Shown here: in pieces, positions 51,701 to 61,341 of the stretch
Layout of the letters: every line of letters starts with the position of its first letter
Position numbering within the stretch: position 1 is the stretch's first letter
Source: Auanema rhodensis
Taxonomy: Eukaryota; Nematoda; Chromadorea; Rhabditida; Rhabditidae
Direction of reading: 5' to 3'
Assembly (NCBI GenBank): GCA_964057225.1
Contig: OZ059894.1
Location: 16,770,476 to 16,834,475, forward strand
DNA length: 64,000 bases
Notes under the pieces: model-generated
What the model saw: only the letters and a program-made list of their open reading frames with translations
The model's database searches: none
What the model was told of the DNA's origin: nothing
Position numbers and translations under genes: made by a program

Positions 51701-53062
51701 CCGTCCGGCATGGGTACTGGCACAGCAGGAGGCAATCCGTCCGGCATGGGTACTGGCACAGCAGGCAATCCGTCCGGCATGGGTACTGGCACAGGAGGAG
51801 GCAATCCCTCCGGCATGGGTACTGGCACAGGTGGAGGAAGCCCATCCGGCTTTGGTACTGGCACAGGAGGAGGAAGCCCATCCGGATTTGGTACTGGCAC
51901 AGGAGGAGGAAGCCCATCCGGCTTTGGTACTGCTACCGGAGGCGGCTCTGGATCAGGCTTTGGTACTGCTACCGGAGGCGGCTCTGGATCAGGCTTTGGT
52001 ACTGCTACCGGAGGCGGCTCTGGATCAGGCTTTACTACATCGACAGGTGGAGGTAGTGGAAGCAATATCGGTTTTGGAACAGGAGGAAACGGTGGAATCA
52101 GCTTTGGTACTGATTCCGGAGGAGGCAGTGGATCCAGTTTTGTTACTGACACCGGATCTGCAACAGGATCTAGTTGGGTCAGTAACACTGGCTCAAGTAG
52201 TGCCAATGAATGGAAAAAGAATGCTCGGCTAAATCCTGCTCAAATCCAACAAGTCATATCGGTACGTCAAAATTGAAAACTGGATTATAAACCAATCTTT
52301 AATTTAGGCTCACAATAAACCAAGATCCCAAATTGCCAAGGGCTTATTCTTGGATGGAACAAACTCAACAATGCCATCTGCCGCTAACATGTTCCGAGTG
52401 GTAAACATTACATAGATTAAATCAGTATTTGATTGATATGAATTCTAGAATTGGGATGAGACACTTGCAAAGAGTGCTCAGCGTGCGTCCAACACTTGCT
52501 CACCTAAATCCATTAACTTCACCACTGTTGGTGAAAATACTTATTATGTAAAATTGGACAGATTGATTAAGAATCCACAATTTCATGTATGTCTTAAAAA
52601 TAGTTCTGGATAACTATATGAACTTTTAGGCTGTGAAAGCTGTTGAATCATGGTTCGATGAGTTAGCCAATAATCCATGGAACGAACAAAGTAGCATGGC
52701 TGGTATGCAAGAAGGTTTCCAAGTGAGTTTACTGATTTATGCAGAAATATTTTACTTAAAATCACCTTTCTAACTATATTTCTAATATAATGCTTAAGGT
52801 TGCTTGGGGCCGTACTCGTAAAGTTGGTTGCGGAGTTACAAACTGTGAAAGTGGTGTAGCGGTTTTGGTCACTTGTCACTATTTGCCAAAGTAAGATTTT
52901 TTTGAATTTTAATTATAGTTTTTTAATATTATTTGATATTTTTTTAATAAAAATGCTTTCAGACCAAAAGACTTCGGACCAATCACTTATATACCTGGAC
53001 AAATGTGCTCGCAATGTACAGGAAATACTGTTTGTAATCCGAACACAGGACTATGCATATAA
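39537..53062 (+). CDS. Giant secreted repeat protein with C-terminal CAP domain (about 4316 aa)
   Basis: Eight exons: 39537-39576, 39817-39870, 39921-52261, 52308-52400, 52449-52586, 52630-52722, 52799-52890 and 52963-53062. Exons 1-2 supply a signal peptide (MMSPRLLLAISIIAVISA). Exon 3 is 12,341 nt with no stop. Residues about 32-257 are a unique region. About 258-3449 hold 26 units of an unrecognised repeat built on FP-x-G-x-[IV]-P. About 3465-3858 are acidic Pro/Thr/Asp/Glu repeats, and about 3859-4122 Gly-rich repeats. The CAP domain fills the last about 180 residues: AHNKPRSQ, NWDETLAKSAQ, GENTYY, VAWGRTRKVGC, TCHYLPK and the tail CSQCTGNTVCNPNTGLC. Where paralogues have a GHA[IT]Q motif this protein has QEGFQ, so the usual cavity His is missing. 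Intron phases match the flanking CAP genes. The role is unknown; architecture suggests a structural secreted protein. Near-identical internal copies make exact length assembly-dependent. Confidence 0.88.
39696..39742. repeat. (AAT)n/(TA)n microsatellite in intron 1 of the giant CAP gene
   Basis: TAA triplets followed by TA dinucleotides inside the 240-nt first intron, one of the longer introns of this cluster. Confidence 0.85.
40590..41350 (+). repeat. Three diverged N-terminal units of the FPxGxIP repeat
   Basis: Each unit is a tandem of two half-units sharing the pattern [IV]-P-x2-[LF]-x3-FP-x-G-x-[IV]-P-x2-[FV]-x2-F. Examples are YLAPFFPNGQIPPQF, LMMFFPGRNVP, LAQYFPNGQFPQTF and LVIFFPSGTVPEPV. 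These copies differ from one another, unlike the homogenised array that follows. Confidence 0.85.
41400..47150 (+). repeat. Twelve near-identical long tandem units in the giant CAP exon
   Basis: The same landmark (GAGTTCAC within the EFTFLFP segment) recurs ending at 41628, 42132, 42747, 43251, 43785, 44244, 44703, 45273, 45777, 46236, 46695 and 47070, so the period is mostly 459-615 nt. Each unit has an acidic block (ETDDDLSVENDEEFPTDSYP), half-unit A (VPEELAPYFPQGQIP or the variant ELGESFPEGEVP), half-unit B (FTFLFPDGQIPEPVQ) and a TWHHPTHKPT linker. Length differences come mostly from nested 45-nt linkers (PTGEEPVYGEPTNEY) and from an inserted DHPLEFIPDEYSPEDIS block. The low divergence at DNA level, including silent sites, points to recent duplication or gene conversion. 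Confidence 0.95.
47150..50200 (+). repeat. Eleven diverged C-terminal units of the FPxGxIP repeat
   Basis: Units 16-26 keep the paired half-unit pattern but with individual sequence, for example LTPYFPQGEVPDQF, FGQFFPGGQIPVQF, LGIYFPGGTVPMEF, LGLYFPGGVVPPTF and INHYFPEGKVPHSF. Later units contain an NPDGS[FY] turn between the halves and lose the TWHHP linker. Confidence 0.88.
50290..50850 (+). repeat. Acidic EEPEIPIDGSETPVDE repeat block
   Basis: Tandem copies of a Pro/Thr/Ser-spaced acidic motif (DDSETL[VI]EEPEIPIDGSETPV and shorter derivatives). It is predicted to be disordered and strongly negatively charged. Confidence 0.9.
50910..51330 (+). repeat. Poly-acidic NTGTSPDDDDEEYEE repeat block
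   Basis: About nine 14-16 residue repeats of the type ENTG[TG]SP[DG]DDDEE[YS]E, separating the acidic Pro block from the Gly-rich block. Low complexity also makes the antisense frames look open. Confidence 0.9.
51400..52190 (+). repeat. Gly-rich repeats (GGNPGGQGGSPGG, GTGTAGGNPSGM, GGGSGSGFGTAT)
   Basis: Three successive families of Gly/Ser/Thr/Asn repeats join the acidic region to the CAP domain. This composition is typical of flexible or adhesive secreted proteins. Confidence 0.9.
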
Positions 53063-53375
53063 AAACTCACAATTTCTTCTCTATGTCTGTATATAATGTT
53101 TTGACAATACAAATTTATATAACATTTTGTTTTTTATTTGAACAAAAGAAGGTCAAATTAAAAATGAAACATTTATATTATAAAACAGAACAACAAACAT
53201 ACAAAGATACATATACTTTTATAGTTATATGTATATTTGCTCACAATTTAAAAAATCAAATTTTTTATGAGTTTTGACGTCAAAAGCATATTTTTGTTTT
53301 TGTTGATATGAACTTTCCAAATAGTTGAAAAACTGATAACCTTGTTGATCTTTGAAATAATAAACTAGAAAAATG

Positions 53376-53383
53376 TATTTAAA
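53376..53383 (+). promoter_or_regulatory. TATA-like box of the third CAP gene
   Basis: TATTTAAA is 37 bp before the ATG at 53413, close to the 39-bp spacing in the first CAP gene. It implies a very short 5' UTR. Confidence 0.45.
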
Positions 53384-53412
53384 CTCTTCTGGAACCAGAT
53401 GTAATTCATAAC

Positions 53413-55428
53413 ATGAAACTTGCTACTATCTTTATTACATGGCTCGTAATAGGTAAGCTTATATCTCTTATTATATTTTCGATTACTATTACCTTTATTT
53501 CAGTTGATGTAGATGCGATTGCAATTAATCGTAGGCGAAAACAGTCATTGAGACGGGAATGTAAGTACAATTTAGTTTATTTCCATTTAAACTTCTTTCA
53601 GTTCTGCTCTCTCAAAACAGTGGAAATGCCTTCGGTGTGCTGCTGGAAAATGTCTCTAGACAATATGATGGATCCAAGTCCATTTTAACAGATTCCACTT
53701 GGTATGATGGTCGATCGATTGATTCCCGAGCTGCTCAGAAGAAAGGAGGAAATAAGCCCCAACAGAAACCAGCTCACAAGCCCGCACCCAAGCCAGCTCA
53801 CAAGCCCGCACCCAAGCCAGCTCAGAAGCCAGCACATAAGCCAGCACAAAAGCCAGCACACAAACCAGCGAAAAAACCAGTAAAAAAGCCAGTGAAGAAA
53901 CCAGCAAAAAAGCCAGTGAAGAAGCCAGGATCCAAGCCACAACCTTCAAAAAAACCTGGTAATAAACCGGCAAAAAAACCTGGTCAGAGACCGGGAAAGA
54001 GACATCGCAAGAGGCGTTGTCAAAGGCACAGAAGACCTGGCAAGAGACCTGGCAGAAGACGTTGTAGAAAGCGCCGAAAAAGGCCAGGCAAAAAACCCAA
54101 ACCAAATAAGAAGAAGAAGCCAGGTAAGAAACCAAAACCTCACCAAAAAAAAAAGAAAAAGACCAAGCCTGGTTCTAAACCAAAACCAGAATCCAAACCC
54201 GAGTCTAAGCCCGATTCAGGTTCAAATTCAAAGCCGGAGTCAAAGCCGGAGTCGACGCCTGATTCGAAGCCGGAGTCGAAGCCGGAGTCGAAGCCTGAGT
54301 CAAAGCCTGATTCTAAGCCTGAGTCGAAGCCGGAGTCAAAGCCTGATTCTAAGCCTGATTCTAAGCCTGAGTCTAAGCCAGAATCGAAGCCTGAGTCGAA
54401 GCCGGAGTCGAAGCCGGAGTCGAAGCCGGAGTCCAAACCAGAGTCGAAACCAGAGTCAAAGCCAGAGTCGAAACCTGATTCAAAGCCTGAGTCAAAGCCT
54501 GAGTCAAAGCCTGAGTCGAAGCCTGAGTCGAAGCCTGAGTCAAAGCCTGAGTCGAAGCCTGAGTCGAAGCCTGAGTCAAAGCCGGAAACAAACCCTGATT
54601 CTAATCCTGAAACTTCAGCAAAACCAAAACCTGGGGCTGTTAAGTTCAATCCGAAAGCAATTCAGGAGATTCTTGATGTAAACTGATTTTTTACACTTTT
54701 AGAAATTCTTCAATAAATGAAAATATTCAGGAGCATAACGATTTACGTTCTCGTCTTGCTAAAGGAAGCTTTAAGGATGGCAACGGAGTTTCAAAGCCTG
54801 AAGGGAGTGATATGCTGAAATTGGTTCTTATCTTTTCGAGATATAACATACAAAATCAATTTAAGGAATGGGATCCCAAATTGGCCAATTCAGCTCAAGA
54901 AGTTACTGATACATGTGAATTCAAACACTCTGGAAAACCAGATCTTGGTGAAAATTTACATACATATACATCGTCTAAAGGCATAACAGATCCTCAAGCA
55001 GGAGTAAGTTAAATTTACTGTTTAACAACGTATTGATGTTATATTTAGGGTAAAAAGGCCGTTGCTAGTTGGAACAGCGAGTTTGATAAGTATGGCTGGT
55101 CAAGCATGAAGCTAGAAGATAAGATTGGACATGCTACTCAAGTAAATCTCTAAATAGATTAACTCAAAATAACATTGAAATATTCTAATACAGGATGTAT
55201 GGAGTACTACGAAACGTGTTGGATGCGCCATTACCATATGCGAAGAGGGAAAACGCGGTTTAGTTGCATGTCATTATCAACCGATGTTAGAAAAGTAATG
55301 AAAACCAATTAAATTGCAATTCTTTTAGGGGTAACTACAAAAATAGAGATGTTTATGAAGCTGGAGCAGTGTGTTCGGATTGTCCAAGTGGCACAACATG
55401 CGAACGCTCAACAGGATTATGCGTTTAA
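53413..55428 (+). CDS. Secreted CAP protein with Lys-Pro-rich repeat extension (about 565 aa)
   Basis: Eight exons: 53413-53452, 53504-53560, 53602-54677, 54731-54823, 54866-55003, 55049-55141, 55194-55294 and 55329-55428. Exon 1 (40 nt, like exon 1 of the giant gene) encodes a signal peptide ([13 protein letters not shown]). A basic [11 protein letters not shown] follows, a possible proprotein cleavage site. Exon 3 encodes HKPA/KPA repeats (about 84-146), a very basic Arg/Lys stretch with two Cys (about 146-222), then about 30 KPES/KPDS repeats (about 225-366). The CAP domain (about 392-565) has [54 protein letters not shown] and the tail [17 protein letters not shown]. The Glu and His cavity residues are present. 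The exon 4-5 intron is 42 nt with no stop; paralogue alignment shows it must be spliced. Function is unknown; the basic extension could bind acidic polymers. Confidence 0.9.
53755..53940 (+). repeat. HKPA/KPAxKPA repeat in CAP gene 3
   Basis: Tandem [13 protein letters not shown]-type and [11 protein letters not shown]-type units with 12-24 nt periods, rich in Lys and Pro. Confidence 0.9.
54180..54600 (+). repeat. KPES/KPDS 12-nt minisatellite in CAP gene 3
   Basis: About 30 copies of a four-residue unit, Lys-Pro-Glu/Asp-Ser, encoded by a 12-nt repeat. Net charge per unit is about zero, but the Ser residues could be phosphorylated or glycosylated. Confidence 0.93.
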
Positions 55429-55799
55429 TTGCTCCAACTCGTAAAAAAATTATATTGATACGGTCAGTATTCAAAGGCATTGATTTATCAAATTATATTC
55501 TACGATTGTTTTTGTTTAGATTTGTTGAGAACGTTTTAAATACAACCGGTAAACAATCAGAAAATGTCTATAATAAGACATTCCACGTGTAATCTGACAT
55601 TAGCATATAGAAGTTGAAAAAAAATGCAAATATTTCATTTTTTTATTTATTTATTTATTTATTTTTATCCAAATGCTTGGTTTGTTTTAGTATTAATATT
55701 ACAAATATTATAATCTCTATTGTTAGTATTTGGTTTTTTTATACAATTCACTCTTATTATTATTATTATTATTTTTAGTTTTGAACTCTAATTTCTGGA

Positions 55800-58506
55800 T
55801 TATGACAGCTTTTTTTCGCATCGTCTGCCAGTGAAGCCGTTAGGGCACATACATTTTACTTCTCCTCTCCCAGTTTTTAAACATGTTGAATTGTTTTTAC
55901 AAAAACCAACACATATATCTAGAATAAATGGATTAATCTTGTAATTGAATGAGTTCAATTATACCTGAACATGTGTATCCATTACCAACATATCCAGGCT
56001 TGCATTTACATGAATATCTGAAACAAAATTCTTTTTTGAAACTTTTTTCTATTCAAAATCCTACCTCGGTTTGTTTCCCTCATCTGGTAAATCCATACAA
56101 GCGGCTAACCAATGGCAACTATGTTTTCCAGATTTACATTGATTTGTTGATTGACATTGTATAAGAGAATTAGAGCCTGTAAAAGTATTATAAAATATTT
56201 TATTTAAAGAGAGAAAATTATAGTTTGAACCTGTTTGATAAGTTGTCGTTCCTGTTGGACATGATTTACATAAACGACTATCGTATTCATCTTCATAAGT
56301 GCCATAATCGCAAGCATTGCATTGAAAGGTTGTTATATTTAAAAATGTACCCGGATAACAAGTTCCTAAATTTGATTGCATTGATTTGTTTTCTATGAAT
56401 TGAGGATAATTCTTAATTTTCATGTATATTTCCATAATAATATTGATTCAATATGTCACTGTTCTTTTTTTTTCAGTATTCAACTTTGATTTAAAGAAGT
56501 GAAGGGATTAGTCTTACTGATCGTACAGTCATCCAAAGATATACTTTCCTCCTTTAAAGTGGTGAGACCTGGAGGACACAGCATACAGACGCTATCTGTA
56601 GACGATTTGAACGACCCAATCGGACAGCTGACACATTTCTGTCCGTCTGGAGAGCGTTGAGATCCTGTTGGACAATTTTCTGAAAGAAAAGCAGCTTGTC
56701 CTCGTTTTTCTGAAGATGAAGAAGAACATATTCCATTTCTATTCTTTAAGATTGAAATTGGCATACGTTTTCATTTAAATGGCACAAATGGAATGACGTC
56801 ATTTTTCTTCCAAATTAATTATCAATTGATTAGAAATGATGTTCTATTATTATAACTTATTCTCATTTTAAATTTTCTTATCATAAAGACAAAGAACAGC
56901 TTTACTTGTTCTTTTCCAGTGACTATCTATTACATGTAACAAGTTTTTGTTTTACTGAAAAAAAAGATGCTTCATGTAACAAACCTAAACAATGATCAAT
57001 TGATGTAGAATTTAAGTATAATGGAACTGTTCCAGGTGGACATGATAAACAGCTAAACATAAATATTAATTTAATACAATAAGAAAAGAAAGCTCACCGA
57101 TTACTTCCACTTTCTGGCTGATATCCACGAAAACTACATGGCTCACAGAATTTGGACGCCGAATCATAGAAGAAGCCAGGAGGGCAGATAGCTTAAAACA
57201 CTTGTTGAACATTGGTTTTAAGTTTCTATGATGTATATACCATAACAATCAGAATGCTTGATCGCTCCCATAATTGATGTGGTTGTCTTAATCGAATTAA
57301 AGCTACAAATCAAATATACGAAATAAAATTACCAATGGACATTGATGACAAAATACTTGACCAGGCTCAGGTTGATATTCTCCGCGGCCACATATTTGGC
57401 ATTGTGCTTCATGGAAAAAGTAGCCTGGTTTGCATTTGCCTATGATACCATTACTATGAAGTATTTTTGATCAAACGAGTGCAAACAATATAAATTATAT
57501 TCTTTCAAGTTATTGTGATATGTGTATCTTGATTGAAACATGAACATGAGATTAGTTTTTGCCTGTAAATATACATAAAATGTAAAATTTATTTATATTG
57601 TGTATATGATTAGATATATTGATAAGAAAGGACAAGTGAATGCTATGAATATTGTTATTACATATAGATATTTGATGGTTATGATGATGTTCATGATGAT
57701 GATGATGATAATAATGATGATGATTTTGATAGTGTTTTCTTAAGGTTTTCAAAGTGCAACAAGACGATCAACATCAATAGGTTCACGTTCCACCATTGGT
57801 TCATCACGCAATTTAAAATCCTTACGGCATTTATCTCCGTCAATAAGTGTAGCTCCCTTATAACAGAAGAATGCTTCGTCAAATGATAATATTGAAGTTG
57901 GTTTACCCAAAACCTAAATGATTTCGTTTTTGGTAATTGTATCATGATCATCTTCTACCTTTAATGCGTTGGTGTATTGGAAAATTCCTCCTTTTAATCC
58001 AATTTGGGTGACAACACTAACTGTGGAAGTGGCATCAACCTTTGCATTCTTGATTGGATCTCTGATATAAAGATAATACTTTAAACATTCTTGAAATAAA
58101 GCTACCTTTCAGCAATGAAAGTAACATTGATTCTATACTGAGATGACCCCATAGATTCTCCAGTTACTTGAGCTTTTCCGCAATCATTAGAACTTCTGAA
58201 AGTGAAAACATAACAAAAAAATAATCTAGAAGAATCTATACCGTTCGCCACCACATATCAGCCAATGCTTGTTAATGAACTTCAATGAAGCTAAGACACT
58301 ACTTCTCATTACTGAGCTCCATCTTAAGAAAATAATCAAATTGTGTTAGAAATGTTAACTCACTTTTCAATTTTTTCAATTTCTGCTGTATTAGCATTAT
58401 CATAATTAATCTGAAGTCTAGCTACTCGAACTGCTGGCGAGACAAACTCATCTTGTGTAAATGTAATTTGAACAAGAAATAAAATAGAAAAAATATATTT
58501 CAACAT
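55800..58506 (-). CDS. Secreted Cys-rich GCC2/GCC3 (ephrin-receptor-like) protein with two EGF-like modules
   Basis: Fourteen exons give 466 aa: 58364-58506 (ATG at 58504-58506), 58242-58322, 58106-58195, 57959-58061, 57826-57913, 57333-57439, 57241-57286, 57098-57191, 56985-57052, 56518-56679, 56231-56365, 56065-56176, 55965-56017 and 55800-55918. A signal peptide (MLKYIFSILFLVQITFT) is followed by a 140-residue unrecognised N-terminal domain. Then come repeated GCC2/GCC3-type modules (KCKPGYFF, CPPGFFYD, CLSCPPGT, CPTGSQRSPDGQKC, CPIGSFKSS, CKSCPTGTTTYQTG), as in SCUBE or ephrin-receptor-like proteins. It ends with an EGF-like module (CKCKPGYVGNGYTC) and a second one (CMCPNGFTGRRC), then LS and a stop. 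No membrane span is seen, so it is probably extracellular. The exon 5-6 intron (about 386 nt) is much longer than the rest; read-through reaches a stop at 57749-57751. Confidence 0.82.
57680..57723. repeat. ATG/GAT-type microsatellite in intron 5 of the EGF-like gene
   Basis: Imperfect GAT/ATA triplets just downstream, on the gene strand, of the intron-retention stop codon. It encodes only poly-His-like frames and is not coding in the spliced model. Confidence 0.8.
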
Positions 58507-60498
58507 TCTGAAATGAATACATTCTTGAGTAAATCTAATTAAAGTGAGAAGAAAGTACGAATATTACTATTGAAAATCAAGCTATAAGATTAAGCTTATG
58601 CTTAAGAAAGCGATTTGCAATCGCTTTCAACAAGAGAAGAAGAAGCAATAGCTTTTCTGGGAGGTTTTTGTAGTTCCAGTTCAACTGGTTCGATTGGGCT
58701 GTCATCAAGCTGCGAAGCCTCTTAGTCATGAATAGGAACTCGAATACAGAAGAATACAATGAAATTTAGTTTTTCAAGAATTTTAATAAAAAGATAACAA
58801 CGTTATGAAAAAATTGAATAAAATCAAAGACATATGTTAGATAATAAGGAAAAGTAATGAAGTATTGTACTATATATTAGAAATATACGAACCGTTTAAA
58901 CGATGTGACTGGTATTCAGATAGTATACTGTCGCTTAATCCGATTCGAATGTTCCCTTATTTAAAAAATTTGAAAACGTAAAATGAGCTATAAACTAGAA
59001 AATAATTAAAAAGTCTGAAATAGACTATTGAAGATAATGAGGAAAGTTTTGCTGAAGTTTTGAGATAATAATAGAAATGCTTAAGAAAATCTTTAAATGG
59101 AAAGTAGGCGTTAGTTTTTCTAAGTTGTTCCACCGTCTCATTTCGTGTATAGTTCCAGGAAAGGAGAAAAGAGAGTTAGCAGAATCAAAAGAAGATTTAG
59201 GATGATCTGTTACGATCAACAATAGAATGTGTTCTTACGTAAATAACAGTCACATATCGTTGGTGACATGAAAATGAAATGCAAAAGAAAAGAGATATTC
59301 ATTGAACGACACACTTTACGATACTGAAACATATTCTATATATCCAGAATTATGAAAGTTGGCTTCCCCGGGGTTAAATGAAACTTTAAAAAATCATGTG
59401 ATCAGTATCTGATTGACTACATGTTATATGAACATTTGCTTAATTTGAAAACCACAATTACATCAGATTCTCATAATCTAAATCTCTAAACTTAGATAGA
59501 TTTCCGAACACAATCTGAAGATTACTGATCGAGTTTTTCTAAGAAATCTAACTTCTTTAATTCTAAAAACAACGAATGTAGTATTCTTTCAGTATTTTTG
59601 ATAGTCTTGTTGTAGTAAAATAAATATATTTACATATATTGCTTGTTTAAATTATAATTTGCCATTTATTTAATAAGAAATCCTTGTTTCTTAATATTTA
59701 TGCAAAAAATATTAACTCATAATACTAAATATTTAAATATATTTAAAATTACAAAGATGAAATGAATGATTGTGTTCTAAATTATATTTTTATTTTTTAT
59801 AATTTCTTATCTATTGCATTTGCTATATTAAGCTTGAATTCTTCTTACATCTATTATTTTCGCATGCTTGCAGATGAAAAATTTTTAATTTTTGTTTTGA
59901 AAAAAAAATTTAATTTTCAGCAAAGTAGAACAATGCCGTCTTAACCCATTTATTTTGACTTGTAAAAGTTTTTATATAAAAGAAAAATTAAAATGAATAA
60001 ATTGAATTCAGATAATAGTAAGAAGCAGTTTATGAATTTTTTGAAAATATAAGATAATTAGAAAAACCTTATACCTTTTATTGAGGCTTTTATTGATCAT
60101 ATTTGCTTTATGTAAAGTGAGATTAAGCTTCCAAGCTAAGAAAATAATAACAACTTGTAAATCTTGATAATAGAAATAACTGTTGAATGTTCGACTCATG
60201 TTTGAATGGATGAAAAAAAGATGAATATTCTATTATAAATTGAAATTTGTAAATAATTGTTATCTAAAAAACATTTATTTATCCTTTTTAAGAACATATA
60301 TAATATAAAAAATAAACTTTTGCTGTGGTTATGTTCAGACATTTATTACAAAAGAGATTTTAAAAAATGCATAGAAGCATAAAATTTTGAATTTGACAAT
60401 GACCCGCAATGAAAATTATGAATAGTAGGCTGAAGAGGAAGAACTATTAATGTAATTTTTGTACATTTTCATCAAAACCAGAATAAGAAAATTCATGC
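58507..60498. other. 2 kb intergenic interval, nothing recognised
   Basis: AT-rich on both strands with no exon chain, RNA gene or repeat I could support. It must contain the promoter of the EGF-like gene. Confidence 0.5.
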
Positions 60499-61341
60499 TC
60501 AAGCGACATAATTAATAAGTTCTGCCTCATCTAGATTTGTAAATAATGTGGTTTGACTAGATAAAAGCTGACTGTTTCCTAGATTGATAACTGCGATCTC
60601 TTCTACTTGATTACTTTTTCTATAATAATAAGTTGGTGTTGTTTTTTTGAGAAAATAACTTTTTACCTTGTGTCTTTAATATTAATTCTCTTATCCATTC
60701 CAGTTCTATGGATAGTAGTCTTAGAAATTGCGTATAATCCAAAGAATGCATGAAGAAATGTAACTAAAATCGGAAACAAAATGAAAACTATTCTTATAAA
60801 GTATTCAGACCTGTGGCTAATGTCAAACTAATTCCAAGCTTTGCATGTGGGAAAAAGTTTCCAACAACTAGAAGACAGGAACACATAATTCTCTTAAATT
60901 TTTAATTTTTAATATCAATTAATTGAATAACACATACAAAAAACACCATTAATAATGTGAGAAGCATAAACCGTAGTAAACTAGGTCGACAATTCATTGC
61001 CACTCCCTATAAGGTAAATGTAGAATTATTATAATATTATATTCTCATATTCACCTTATTAAGATAAATTAAGGCTGAGAGAGATCCACAACTGGATGAA
61101 AGGATCAGTAAACTTGGAAGCCATAATAACAAAGAAACATGTGGTTGCACCAAACCTATACCAGCCAATAAAATGCAAAGTAAAATCTGAAATGTTTTGA
61201 AATAAAACAAATTTGAAAAGAATTATCAATAAAATTATAAATTCATAAAAAAGTTGAAAATGAACTCACAAAAATCAATTCGGTATAGAATATAGAATTT
61301 AGAGGCGGTTTGGTGTTTTTCTTAACTTCCGGATTAATCAT
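60499..61341 (-). CDS. Four-pass membrane protein, family not recognised
   Basis: Six exons give 182 aa: 61270-61341 (ATG at 61339-61341), 61055-61186, 60938-61007, 60811-60867, 60667-60763 and 60499-60619 (TGA at 60499-60501). Four hydrophobic segments are visible at about 20-41, 43-64, 78-96 and 100-124 (for example LIFILLCILLAGIGLV, VSLLLWLPSLLILSS and LTLATVTFLHAFFGLYAIS). Short loops and a polar C-terminal tail (about 130-182) follow, including a basic HRTGMDKR stretch and a Leu/Ser-rich QLLSSQTT segment. The short N-terminus without a cleavable signal suggests both ends are cytosolic. The layout recalls small tetraspan proteins, but no signature (for example CCG of tetraspanins) is present. 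I cannot assign a function. Confidence 0.75.

Noticed and set aside
50682-52232. Long alternative frames on both strands over the acidic and Gly-rich repeats
   Set aside because: Low-complexity codon repeats leave all frames open. Only one frame continues in phase into the CAP exons.
53656-54649. Antisense frames over the Lys-Pro repeats (FDSG-type and Trp/Leu-rich)
   Set aside because: They are direct mirror products of the 12-nt KPES and KPA repeats and have no splice or start context of their own.
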